Source: an uncultured Erysipelotrichaceae bacterium (lineage in GTDB: Bacteria; Bacillota_I; Bacilli_A; RF39; UBA660). From it: a DNA stretch of 8,428 nucleotides. The translations under genes were made by a program, and so were the position numbers. Shown one piece after another: positions 1 to 6,799 of this stretch. The notes beneath the pieces were generated by a model. The model saw only the letters and a list, made by a program, of their open reading frames with translations. It was not told the origin of the DNA and searched no databases. Numbering within the stretch: position 1 is the stretch's first letter; each line of letters begins with the position of its first letter. The stretch spans positions 1 to 8,428 of the forward strand of contig CACZOV010000149.1 in the NCBI GenBank assembly GCA_902782915.1, written 5' to 3'.

Positions 1-1
1 A

Positions 2-718
2 ATTGGAATTTATAAAGAAAACTTAGATACATGTTTCTTTGATTTTAAAAAGAATTTCTTTAATAAGATAGTAGGATCTGATCTTGATAATACAATTTTA
101 TTTACTAAAGAATTATTAAATGAATTAAATAGTATTAATAAATTTAAAACTTATTTATTTGATCCAACTAATACGATTTTAGAAAATTATTTAAATATTA
201 CTAAATATACTAATAACTTTGACTTTGTTTTAACAAGTTTAAATGATAGTTTAACTAAGATCTTAGAAGAATCTAAAGAAAATAAAAATAATATTACTTA
301 TCAGCCAATTTTACTTGTTATTTATAATTTTGATAAGTTTAAGTCTAATACTACATTAGATTTACCTGCAATTATTTCAAACTTTAATTTAATTAATAAC
401 TCGCTTGGCCTTATTAATATGATTGTAATTTCATCAGTTGATGATTTTAAGAAAGTTGAATTTGAATCTTGGTTTAAACAAATAAATGATCCAAGTCATG
501 CTATTTGGATTGGAGAAGGTATTTCTAATCAATTTAATATTAAACTAACAAGAAGTAGTGATCGTACTCTTCAAACACCAATTCAAAACAACTTTGGTTA
601 TACAGTTATAAATGGACGTCATAGTTTGGTTAAAGTTTTAGAATTTGATAAGAAATCTTTAGAAAAGAAAAATGAAGAAATTCAAAAAGAAATAGATAAT
701 AATATAGAGGAGTTATAA
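2..718 (+). CDS. essC: EssC-like type VIIb secretion ATPase, C-terminal fragment (5' end outside window)
   Basis: The frame is open from the window edge to TAA at 716-718, giving 238 residues of a larger protein. EssC is the membrane-anchored FtsK/SpoIIIE-type ATPase that powers the Firmicutes type VII (WXG100/LXG) secretion system. This part matches the last, degenerate ATPase domain. A hydrophobic Walker-B-like strand (PILLVIYNFDKF, visible residues about 102-113) is followed by a beta strand INMIVISS near residue 139. The tail then carries the pattern IWIGEGISNQ (about 168-177) and FGYTVINGR...VKVL (about 198-212), which I recognise from EssC C-termini. No intact Walker A is visible in the part shown. 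The downstream gene is an EsaB/YukD-like protein, which supports the assignment independently. An internal ATG at 419 is not the start, because coding continues upstream in the same frame. The identification is from pattern memory and context, not a search. Confidence 0.82.
   Translation: MGIYKENLDTCFFDFKKNFFNKIVGSDLDNTILFTKELLNELNSINKFKTYLFDPTNTILENYLNITKYTNNFDFVLTSLNDSLTKILEESKENKNNITYQPILLVIYNFDKFKSNTTLDLPAIISNFNLINNSLGLINMIVISSVDDFKKVEFESWFKQINDPSHAIWIGEGISNQFNIKLTRSSDRTLQTPIQNNFGYTVINGRHSLVKVLEFDKKSLEKKNEEIQKEIDNNIEEL
706..712 (+). promoter_or_regulatory. Ribosome binding site for esaB-like gene
   Basis: AGAGGAG lies inside the last codons of the essC-like gene, 5 nt before ATG 718. With the TAATG stop/start overlap this suggests translational coupling of the two secretion genes. 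Confidence 0.8.
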
Positions 719-972
719 TGAATACAAAAGTATTAGTAGAAATATATGTTCCAGAACTTGATAAAAAATATAATATTTTTGTTCCATCTGCAAGAAAGAT
801 TTCAAATGTTATAATCGATCTAATAAAAGGAATTGGAGAATTATCAGATGGTGCATATCCAAGTAGATTAAATCACGCCTTAATGAATAGTGATACATGT
901 GAAATATATAACGTTTCCTTAACTTTTAAAGAAGCAGGTATTTTAAACGGAATGAAATTATTGTTGATCTAG
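718..972 (+). CDS. esaB: EsaB/YukD-like ubiquitin-fold protein of the type VIIb secretion system
   Basis: An 84-residue protein, close to the usual size of about 80 for EsaB (Staphylococcus) and YukD (Bacillus). These are small cytosolic ubiquitin-fold proteins required for, or regulating, type VII secretion. The sequence shows the expected pattern: an N-terminal strand pair (VLVEIYVPELDKKYNIFVP), a helix (SNVIIDLIKGI), and a C-terminal strand ending in GILNGMKLLLI, which resembles the GI-NGD-L-I ending of YukD. Residues about 42-65 form a longer middle loop than in YukD. The ATG overlaps the essC stop by one base, so the two genes are one transcription unit. This gene is the last in that unit because a terminator follows at once. 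In B. subtilis yukD lies upstream of yukBA; here it lies downstream of essC. Confidence 0.8.
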   Translation: MNTKVLVEIYVPELDKKYNIFVPSARKISNVIIDLIKGIGELSDGAYPSRLNHALMNSDTCEIYNVSLTFKEAGILNGMKLLLI

Positions 973-997
973 ACTGTCTTTGACAGTCTATTTTTTT
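970..997 (+). terminator. Intrinsic terminator closing the type VII secretion operon
   Basis: A perfect 9-bp stem (TAGACTGTC at 970-978, GACAGTCTA at 982-990) with a TTT loop is followed by seven T residues (991-997). The left arm begins with the TAG stop codon of the esaB-like gene. Confidence 0.93.
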
Positions 998-1002
998 AAT
1001 AA

Positions 1003-1031
1003 TTGACAATTTTTTTATAATCGCATATAAT
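1003..1031 (+). promoter_or_regulatory. Consensus sigma-A promoter of the ABC exporter operon
   Basis: TTGACA (1003-1008), a 17-bp spacer and TATAAT (1026-1031) match the sigma-A consensus at every position. Transcription would start near 1037-1039, leaving a leader of about 28 nt before the chosen start at 1066. The promoter begins five bases after the preceding terminator's T tract. Confidence 0.9.
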
Positions 1032-1056
1032 GTTTAAGACTAAAAAAAAGAAATAT

Positions 1057-1062
1057 GGAGGA
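1057..1062 (+). promoter_or_regulatory. Ribosome binding site deciding the start of the first ABC gene
   Basis: GGAGGA precedes ATG 1066 with a short gap (4 nt after GGAGG). The farther in-frame ATG at 1030 overlaps the -10 box and cannot be on the transcript from this promoter, so 1066 is the start. Confidence 0.88.
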
Positions 1063-1065
1063 ATT

Positions 1066-2796
1066 ATGTTTAAATTATTCAAAAATTTAGGAAAAAAAGA
1101 ACTATTATTTATTTTGATATCAATTATTTTTATTTTTATTCAAGTTTTTTTAGATTTAAGATTACCAGACTATATGTCAAATATTACAACACTTATTCAA
1201 ACTATGGGAGAAAGTCATGAAATATTAAAAGAAGGATTAAAAATGCTTGCTTGTGCTTTTTTATCTTTAGGAACAAGTATTATAGTTGGGTATTTAGCAA
1301 CTTTTATAGCTAGTAGTTTTGGTTTAAAAACTAGAGGGAAAATTTATCGAAAAGTACTAGACTTTAGTGCATCTGAAATAAAGGATTTTAGTGTTTCAAG
1401 TTTAATTACTAGAACAACTAATGATGTTGGTCAAATTCAAATGTTGATATCATTTGGACTTCAAGCCTTAATAAAAGCACCAATTATGGCAACTTTTGCA
1501 ATTATAAAAATTGCTGGCAAAAACTTTTATTTTAGTTTAATTACTTTTATTGCAGTTGTTTTACTTCTTATATTAATAACAATTATTATTTTTACAGTAA
1601 TACCTAAATTTAAAATTGTTCAAAAACTAACTGATCAATTAAATAGAATTACAAGAGAAAACTTAATGGGTATTAGAGTTATTAGAGCTTTTAATGCAGA
1701 AGAGTATCAAAAAGATAAGTTCGAAGATACTAATAATAATTTAACAAATATTCAACTATTCAATCAAAAAATTATGGGGATAATGTCTCCTTTTATGAGT
1801 TTAATTGTATCAAGTATAACACTAGCCTTTTATATAGTAGGTTCAATTCTTATAAATGAAGCAAATATAATAGACAAAATAACTATTTTTTCAGATATGG
1901 TTGTCTTTACATCATATGCCATGCAAGTTATAATGTCTTTTATGATGCTAGTTATGATATTCTTGATTTATCCCAGAGCAAGTGTTTCAGCTAAAAGAAT
2001 TCTTGAAGTATTAGAAAGAGAAATTAAAATTAAAAGTGGAAGTCGAAATAATTCTAAAGAAAAAGGATTAGTTGAATTTAGACATGTTTCTTTTAAATAT
2101 CCTGATGCTGATAATTATATGCTTGAAGATATATCTTTTAAGGCTTCAAAAGGCGAAACTATAGGTATTTTAGGTGGAACTGGATCAGGTAAGAGTACTT
2201 TAGTTAATCTAATTCCCAGATTTTATGATGCAAGTGATGGTGAAGTTTTAGTTGATTCTATTAATGTTAAAGAATATGACTTAGAATCTTTATATAAAAA
2301 AATAGGGTATGTATCTCAAAAAGCTGTTTTATTTAAAGACACTATAAAAGAAAATGTAAGATATGGCTCTAATATAGAAGATGCAAGAATAGAGGATGCT
2401 ATTCGAGTTAGTCAAGCTTCTGAATTTGTATCTAAATTAGAAAATAAATTAGAAACAGAAATAGCAAGAGGAGGAACTAATGTATCTGGTGGTCAAAAAC
2501 AAAGACTATCAATTGCAAGAGCTATTGCTAAAAATCCAGAAATATATATTTTTGATGATGCATTTTCAGCTCTTGATAATACAACAGATCTAACTCTTCG
2601 AAAGGAATTAAAAAAATATACAAAAGATGCAACAACTTTAATTGTTGCAAGTAGAATTGGAACAATTTTAAATGCAGATAAGATAATTGTCCTTGATAAA
2701 GGAAAAATGGTAGGAATGGGAACTCATCAAGAATTACTTAAAAATTGTCAAGTCTATCAAGAAATTGCTAAAAGTCAATTAAGTGAGGTGGAATAA
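1066..2796 (+). CDS. Heterodimeric ABC exporter subunit, degenerate-site half (TM287/LmrC-like)
   Basis: A 576-residue half-transporter, the usual length for a type IV (multidrug/lipid-like) exporter subunit with fused membrane and ATPase domains. About six TM helices can be seen (near residues 13-31, 58-83, 131-150, 154-180, 241-264, 277-301). Between them are the family motifs SLITRTTNDV (about 112-121) and GIRVIRAFNAE (202-212). The ATPase domain has Walker A GGTGSGKST (370-378), Q-loop Q418, signature VSGGQ (473-477) and Walker B IYIFDD (493-498). The catalytic Glu position is Asp498, and the switch His is replaced by Ser529 (VASR). Its own ATP site is therefore predicted to hydrolyse poorly, but it supplies an intact signature to its partner. 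The start was moved to 1066 on promoter and RBS evidence. It is co-transcribed with the next gene (1-nt overlap). Substrate unknown; multidrug or peptide/lipid export is typical of the family. No regulator gene is adjacent. Confidence 0.93.
   Translation: MFKLFKNLGKKELLFILISIIFIFIQVFLDLRLPDYMSNITTLIQTMGESHEILKEGLKMLACAFLSLGTSIIVGYLATFIASSFGLKTRGKIYRKVLDFSASEIKDFSVSSLITRTTNDVGQIQMLISFGLQALIKAPIMATFAIIKIAGKNFYFSLITFIAVVLLLILITIIIFTVIPKFKIVQKLTDQLNRITRENLMGIRVIRAFNAEEYQKDKFEDTNNNLTNIQLFNQKIMGIMSPFMSLIVSSITLAFYIVGSILINEANIIDKITIFSDMVVFTSYAMQVIMSFMMLVMIFLIYPRASVSAKRILEVLEREIKIKSGSRNNSKEKGLVEFRHVSFKYPDADNYMLEDISFKASKGETIGILGGTGSGKSTLVNLIPRFYDASDGEVLVDSINVKEYDLESLYKKIGYVSQKAVLFKDTIKENVRYGSNIEDARIEDAIRVSQASEFVSKLENKLETEIARGGTNVSGGQKQRLSIARAIAKNPEIYIFDDAFSALDNTTDLTLRKELKKYTKDATTLIVASRIGTILNADKIIVLDKGKMVGMGTHQELLKNCQVYQEIAKSQLSEVE
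2785..2791 (+). promoter_or_regulatory. Ribosome binding site for second ABC gene
   Basis: GAGGTGG lies within the last codons of the first ABC gene, 4 nt before ATG 2796. The ATG shares a base with the TAA stop (2794-2796), which suggests coupled translation and equal subunit supply. Confidence 0.75.
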
Positions 2797-4574
2797 TGGG
2801 ACCAAGAAGAAATGTTGAAAAACCAGAGAATTTTAAAAAATCAATTAAAGAATTACTTTTTTACTTAAAACCATTTTATCGTCTTTTAATTATTTCCTTA
2901 ATTTTATCCTTTATTGCCTCCATTTTTTCAATAATTGGACCTGATAAAATAAAAGAAATAACTAATATAATTGTTGATGGATTAGGAAGTCAAATTAATT
3001 TTTCTCGAATTAAATCTATTTCAAGTTTTTTAGTTACAATTTATTTAATAGGATTTATTTGTAATTATTTAGTTAATTTTATCATGGCAACAGTTACTAA
3101 TAAATTTTCTCGAAAATTAAGAAAAGAAATAAGTGAAAAAATTAATAAATTACCTTTAAAATATTTTGATAATACCACTTATGGAGATATTTTATCAAGA
3201 GTTACAAACGATGTTGATACAATGAGTCAATCAATTAATCAAAGTATTAGTACTTTAATAAGTAGTTTAACTTTACTTATTGGATCAATATTTATGATGT
3301 TTCATACTAATTATATTTTAGCAATAGTTTCAATTGGTGCAAGTATCTTTGGTTTTATATTCATGATGATTGTTTTAATATCTAGTCAAAAATACTTTCA
3401 AAAATTTCAAGAAGAACTTGGTAATTTAAATGGGCATATTGAAGAAACTTATTCAGGACACTCAATTGTAAAAGTTTATAATGCAACTAATTTAGAGATA
3501 AATGAATTTGATACAATTAATGAAAGAATGTTTAAAAGTGCAATTAAGAGTCATTTCTTTTCAGGACTTATGCAGCCATTCATGGGATTTATTGGTAATT
3601 TATCTTATGTTTTAGTTTGTATAGTAGGATCATACCTTGCTATAAATGGAACTATTACTTTTGGTGTTATAATTGCTTTTACTATCTATGCAAGACTATT
3701 TTCTCAACCATTATCTCAACTCGGACAAGTTGCAAGTAGTATGCAAAGTGCAGCTGCTGCAAGTGAAAGAGTATTTAAGTTTCTAAGAGAAGAGGAAATG
3801 AGTAAAGAAAAATCTAAAAAGTATTTAGATAAAGAAAATGTAAAAGGGGAAATTGAATTTAGAAATGTTTTATTTGGTTATAATCAAGATAAAACAATTA
3901 TAAAAGATTTTTCAAGTATAGCACATCCCGGAGATAAAATAGCAATTGTTGGACCAACCGGAGCCGGAAAAACCACACTTGTTAATTTACTTATGAAATT
4001 TTATGAAATTAATAGCGGTGATATCTTAATTGATGGAATAAGTATAAAGGATTTAACTAGAGAAAATATTCATGATCTATTCATCATGGTTTTACAAGAT
4101 ACATGGGTATTTGAAGGAACTATAAAAGAAAATATAATTTATAATCAAAAAAATATTCGAGAAGAAGACATAGAAAATATTTGTAAAAAAATAGGACTTG
4201 ATCATACTATTAAAACATTAAGTCATGGATATGATACTATTTTATCAGATACTGAAACTTTATCATCAGGAGAAAAACAACTCTTAACTATTGCAAGAGG
4301 AATGATCAAAAATTCTCCATTCTTAATTTTAGATGAAGCAACTAGTAGTGTTGATACAAGAACCGAGGAATTAGTAAGTAAAGCAATGGATTCTTTATGT
4401 AAAGATAGAACATCTTTTATAATTGCTCATCGCTTGTCAACTATTAAAAATGCTGATCTAATTTTAGTTTTAGATGATGGAAATATTGTTGAACAAGGAA
4501 AGCACGAAGAACTTCTAAAGAAAAATGGTTTCTATGCAAAACTATATAATTCTCAATTTGAAAAAATTAATTAG
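2796..4574 (+). CDS. Heterodimeric ABC exporter subunit, catalytic-site half (TM288/LmrD-like)
   Basis: A 592-residue half-transporter and partner of the preceding gene. The N-terminus (MGPRRNVEKPENFK) is the kind of short basic extension seen on this subunit type. Membrane helices lie near residues 28-47, 77-99, 150-170, 173-194, 260-281 and 287-307, with the family motif DILSRVTNDVD (131-141). The ATPase domain has Walker A GPTGAGKTT (386-394), Q434, Walker B FLILDE with catalytic Glu514, D-loop SSVD (517-520) and switch His545. The signature is degenerate: LSSGE (489-493) rather than LSGGQ. This complements the first subunit: the site formed by this Walker A/B and the partner's VSGGQ is canonical, and the opposite site is degenerate, as known for TM287/288, BmrCD and LmrCD. 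The transported compound cannot be read from sequence. Confidence 0.94.
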   Translation: MGPRRNVEKPENFKKSIKELLFYLKPFYRLLIISLILSFIASIFSIIGPDKIKEITNIIVDGLGSQINFSRIKSISSFLVTIYLIGFICNYLVNFIMATVTNKFSRKLRKEISEKINKLPLKYFDNTTYGDILSRVTNDVDTMSQSINQSISTLISSLTLLIGSIFMMFHTNYILAIVSIGASIFGFIFMMIVLISSQKYFQKFQEELGNLNGHIEETYSGHSIVKVYNATNLEINEFDTINERMFKSAIKSHFFSGLMQPFMGFIGNLSYVLVCIVGSYLAINGTITFGVIIAFTIYARLFSQPLSQLGQVASSMQSAAAASERVFKFLREEEMSKEKSKKYLDKENVKGEIEFRNVLFGYNQDKTIIKDFSSIAHPGDKIAIVGPTGAGKTTLVNLLMKFYEINSGDILIDGISIKDLTRENIHDLFIMVLQDTWVFEGTIKENIIYNQKNIREEDIENICKKIGLDHTIKTLSHGYDTILSDTETLSSGEKQLLTIARGMIKNSPFLILDEATSSVDTRTEELVSKAMDSLCKDRTSFIIAHRLSTIKNADLILVLDDGNIVEQGKHEELLKKNGFYAKLYNSQFEKIN

Positions 4575-4691
4575 CTATTAACAATAATTTGAAATTGATT
4601 TAATTTATGAAAACTCTAATTTGCAACGTTTAGATTTAGGTGGAAGATAATAGCATAATTAATAAATAATATATTTATTAATAAGTATTAT

Positions 4692-4728
4692 AAAAGATAG
4701 AATATTAATTGTATTCTATCTTTCTTTT
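4692..4728. terminator. Bidirectional intrinsic terminator between convergent genes
   Basis: A perfect 12-bp stem (4693-4704 with 4712-4723; left arm AAAGATAGAATA) has a 7-nt loop. It is followed on the plus strand by CTTTT and on the minus strand by TTTTATAAT-like sequence. It can serve the ABC operon from the left and the LTA-synthase-like gene from the right. The minus-strand TAG stop (4716-4718) lies inside the stem. Confidence 0.85.
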
Positions 4729-6692
4729 AAGTTATCATATAGGTAATTAAAGTAATCATGTTGAATAGCTAGGTTTGAATATTTTATTTTGTTTTCTATT
4801 GTTTCATTTATTTTAATTAAGTCTTCAACCGAGTAGGTTTTATTTGAATAGTAAGTCATATTTGATGTTTGAGCATCATAGTATCCTATTTCATTTTTCC
4901 AAGATGAATCTGAAAATATGGTCATACTTGTATAAGTTGGAGAAAATAAATCATCTCCTACATAATATCTTAAGTCATAGTTTAAATTAAATAAATTAGC
5001 AATTGTTGGAGTTACATTAATATAATTTGTATATTCTTGAAATGTCGTTCCTTCTAGATCATTTGACCAAATTACAAAAGGTACTCTTTCATTTTCATAT
5101 TTTTCATCAATTGAATAGGGAAGTGCTTCTTTTAAAATAGTATTTGATAGTCCATATGGGTAGTGATCTCCATATAAAACAATAACTGTATTATCTAGTT
5201 TATTTTGATCTTTAAGTCCTTTTAATAAAACTCCTAATCCATCATCTAATACTTTTAATTTAGACATATATCTCTTTAGTTTAATATCATAGTTATCATA
5301 CATACTATCTTCAAATAAATATAAGTATTTATCTCCATATAAACTTTGTCCATATGGTTGATGAGATGTTACTGTAGTAAGCCAAGTCATGAAACGTTCA
5401 TCTTTTTTATAATTACTTAAGATTTTTACAACCTCAGTCATGAATTCTTCATCACTTGCCCATTCCTCTTCTTTGGTATTATGAGTAATATTTAAGTCAT
5501 CAACATCATAATATCTTTCACTTCCCATATTAGAGTGAATTTCTCTTCTTTGATAATACTTTTCTGTATAATCATGCATCGAGGTTGTTTTGTATCCTTT
5601 TTCTTTAAATAAATTAAAAATACTTTCGGGATATAAATTATTACTATAAGTATTAGCAGTACATTTATTATAAATTGAATAAAGTCCTATCATTCCTGAT
5701 AATTCATTATTTCCAGTTGCACATGAATTTCTTGGAGAATAATTGTTTTTAAAATAATAACCACTACTTACTAATTTATAAAAATTTGGATATAACTCTT
5801 CATTTATAAAAATATCATTAACTGATTCCATCATAATAACAATTAAGTTTTTATTTTCAAATAATCCTGTATAACTATTTTCTTCATGTATTTTATTATT
5901 AATAAAATATTCATTTAAATTATTTAAAACTAAATCATCACTTGAATTAATTAATTCTAACCATTTAGAGTCATCTATATTTTTATTATCTTGATTATAT
6001 GTATAATTGGTTTTAATAATTTCTACTTCATTTTTTAAAAATATATTTTTAATATCTAAAATACTATAAATAGTTGTTCCAAATTGTTTAATGGCAATAC
6101 TTGGATTAGTTGGATTTATAAATAATTCTTTATTTTTTATAGTTTGTAATTTATTTTGAAAAATATCAAGATCAATTGTTAAATAAAAACTAAATCCAAA
6201 TATAAGTAAAAAACTTATTAATGCTAAAGTTTCTTTTAATTTATCAAATTTATTATCTACTTTTAGATTTATTTTTTTCTTATCAATTAATTTATAATAG
6301 ATTATAATTATTATTCCTGGTATAAATAAAAGATAATAATACCAATAAAAACTTTTTATAAAGTCTATAATGTATGATAATACCGCACCTGCTTGACTTG
6401 ATACATTAAAAGACATATAAACACCTATAAAATTATGAAATCCTGCTTGAATAAGTGAATAAAAAGAAAAACTAAAAACTATTAAAATATTTAATATTTT
6501 AACTATTTTTTCTTTTAAATATAATTCAATATAACCTATTATCATACTAATAATAATGGTACTAAAAAGAATTCTTAAAGTTGATGGATCAATTATATTT
6601 TGATGACTTATAGCTTTAAATATTATTTCAATTAAAAATAATAGAACTAGAAGTATGATAGTATTATATAAAAACTTATTTATTTTTTTCAA
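4716..6692 (-). CDS. LTA synthase family (sulfatase-fold) membrane phosphoglycerol transferase-like protein
   Basis: A 658-residue protein, close to LtaS (about 646), with five N-terminal TM helices (near 8-28, 38-58, 63-83, 115-135, 153-174), a linker and an extracellular alkaline-phosphatase/sulfatase-fold domain. LtaS enzymes polymerise glycerol phosphate from phosphatidylglycerol into lipoteichoic acid on the outer membrane face. Putative metal and catalytic residues are Glu289 (MMES), Thr326 (CATGNNE; the nucleophile position), Asp509-His510 (YGDHYPYG), with Arg393 and His444 (TSHQPY) as likely substrate or metal ligands. The loop around Thr326 differs from the GKTSDSE of S. aureus LtaS, so it could be a divergent member acting on a related polymer. 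Only two cysteines exist (324 and 344). The start is TTG at 6692, supported by an SD site; an in-frame TGA lies just upstream and no ATG is available between. It is transcribed alone, converging on the ABC operon and diverging from the J-domain gene. Confidence 0.88.
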   Translation of the reverse strand: MKKINKFLYNTIILLVLLFLIEIIFKAISHQNIIDPSTLRILFSTIIISMIIGYIELYLKEKIVKILNILIVFSFSFYSLIQAGFHNFIGVYMSFNVSSQAGAVLSYIIDFIKSFYWYYYLLFIPGIIIIIYYKLIDKKKINLKVDNKFDKLKETLALISFLLIFGFSFYLTIDLDIFQNKLQTIKNKELFINPTNPSIAIKQFGTTIYSILDIKNIFLKNEVEIIKTNYTYNQDNKNIDDSKWLELINSSDDLVLNNLNEYFINNKIHEENSYTGLFENKNLIVIMMESVNDIFINEELYPNFYKLVSSGYYFKNNYSPRNSCATGNNELSGMIGLYSIYNKCTANTYSNNLYPESIFNLFKEKGYKTTSMHDYTEKYYQRREIHSNMGSERYYDVDDLNITHNTKEEEWASDEEFMTEVVKILSNYKKDERFMTWLTTVTSHQPYGQSLYGDKYLYLFEDSMYDNYDIKLKRYMSKLKVLDDGLGVLLKGLKDQNKLDNTVIVLYGDHYPYGLSNTILKEALPYSIDEKYENERVPFVIWSNDLEGTTFQEYTNYINVTPTIANLFNLNYDLRYYVGDDLFSPTYTSMTIFSDSSWKNEIGYYDAQTSNMTYYSNKTYSVEDLIKINETIENKIKYSNLAIQHDYFNYLYDNLKER

Positions 6693-6697
6693 AATAA

Positions 6698-6705
6698 TTC
6701 CTTCT
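6698..6705 (-). promoter_or_regulatory. Ribosome binding site supporting a TTG start
   Basis: On the minus strand AGAAGGAA sits 7 nt (counted from AAGG) before TTG at 6692-6690. This makes TTG the convincing initiation codon for the LTA-synthase-like gene. Confidence 0.8.
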
Positions 6706-6715
6706 TTCAGGAATC

Positions 6716-6744
6716 ATTGTATCATATTACCCTTAATTTGTAAA
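6716..6744 (-). promoter_or_regulatory. Sigma-A promoter of the LTA-synthase-like gene
   Basis: Minus strand: TTTACA (6744-6739), a 17-bp spacer and TACAAT (6721-6716), with a TGn extended -10 immediately before it. Transcription would begin near 6709 and give a leader of roughly 15-20 nt that contains the SD. Confidence 0.72.
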
Positions 6745-6757
6745 TTTGACAAATTAA
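6733..6757. promoter_or_regulatory. Inverted repeat over both divergent -35 boxes, candidate operator
   Basis: The arms TTAATTTGT (6733-6741) and ACAAATTAA (6749-6757) are perfect 9-bp inverted repeats separated by 7 nt. The repeat covers the -35 boxes of both divergent promoters (6739-6744 and 6746-6751). Position and symmetry fit a repressor site that would control both genes, but the bases are nearly all A/T and no regulator is encoded nearby. Confidence 0.4.
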
Positions 6758-6774
6758 ATAAATTATGTTATAAT
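6746..6774 (+). promoter_or_regulatory. Consensus sigma-A promoter of the J-domain gene
   Basis: TTGACA (6746-6751), a 17-bp spacer and TATAAT (6769-6774), with TG at 6766-6767 forming an extended -10. All consensus positions match. Expected start of transcription is near 6781, about 20 nt before the ATG. Confidence 0.9.
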
Positions 6775-6787
6775 ACCGAGGATTTTA

Positions 6788-6795
6788 AAGGGGGA
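6788..6795 (+). promoter_or_regulatory. Ribosome binding site for the J-domain gene
   Basis: AAGGGGGA lies 4 nt before ATG 6800. It is a strong SD and agrees with the promoter position. Confidence 0.8.
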
Positions 6796-6799
6796 CATT

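Noticed and set aside
419..718. Separate 99-residue gene starting at ATG 419
   Set aside because: The same frame is open without a stop back to the window edge with coding-like, EssC-like sequence, and no SD precedes 419.
1001..1011. Palindrome AATTGACAATT around the -35 box of the ABC promoter, resembling AATTTGACAAATT at 6743-6755, as a shared operator
   Set aside because: TTGACA followed by A is already half symmetric, and the flanks are A/T, so the resemblance is expected by chance.
1016..1021. Earlier TATAAT as the -10 box of the ABC promoter
   Set aside because: Only 7 bp from TTGACA; the TATAAT at 1026-1031 has the ideal 17-bp spacing.
4588..4650. Short frame reading like a gene tail (FEIDLIYENSNLQRLDLGGR, then TAA) in the gap after the ABC operon
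   Set aside because: Only 20 codons, preceded at once by an in-frame TAA and without a start codon or SD. It could be a gene remnant but chance is equally likely.
4658..4682. 11-bp A/T-only palindrome (arms 4658-4668 and 4672-4682)
   Set aside because: Consists only of A and T, too weak as an RNA hairpin and common by chance at this composition. The adjacent GC-containing hairpin at 4692-4728 is the better terminator.
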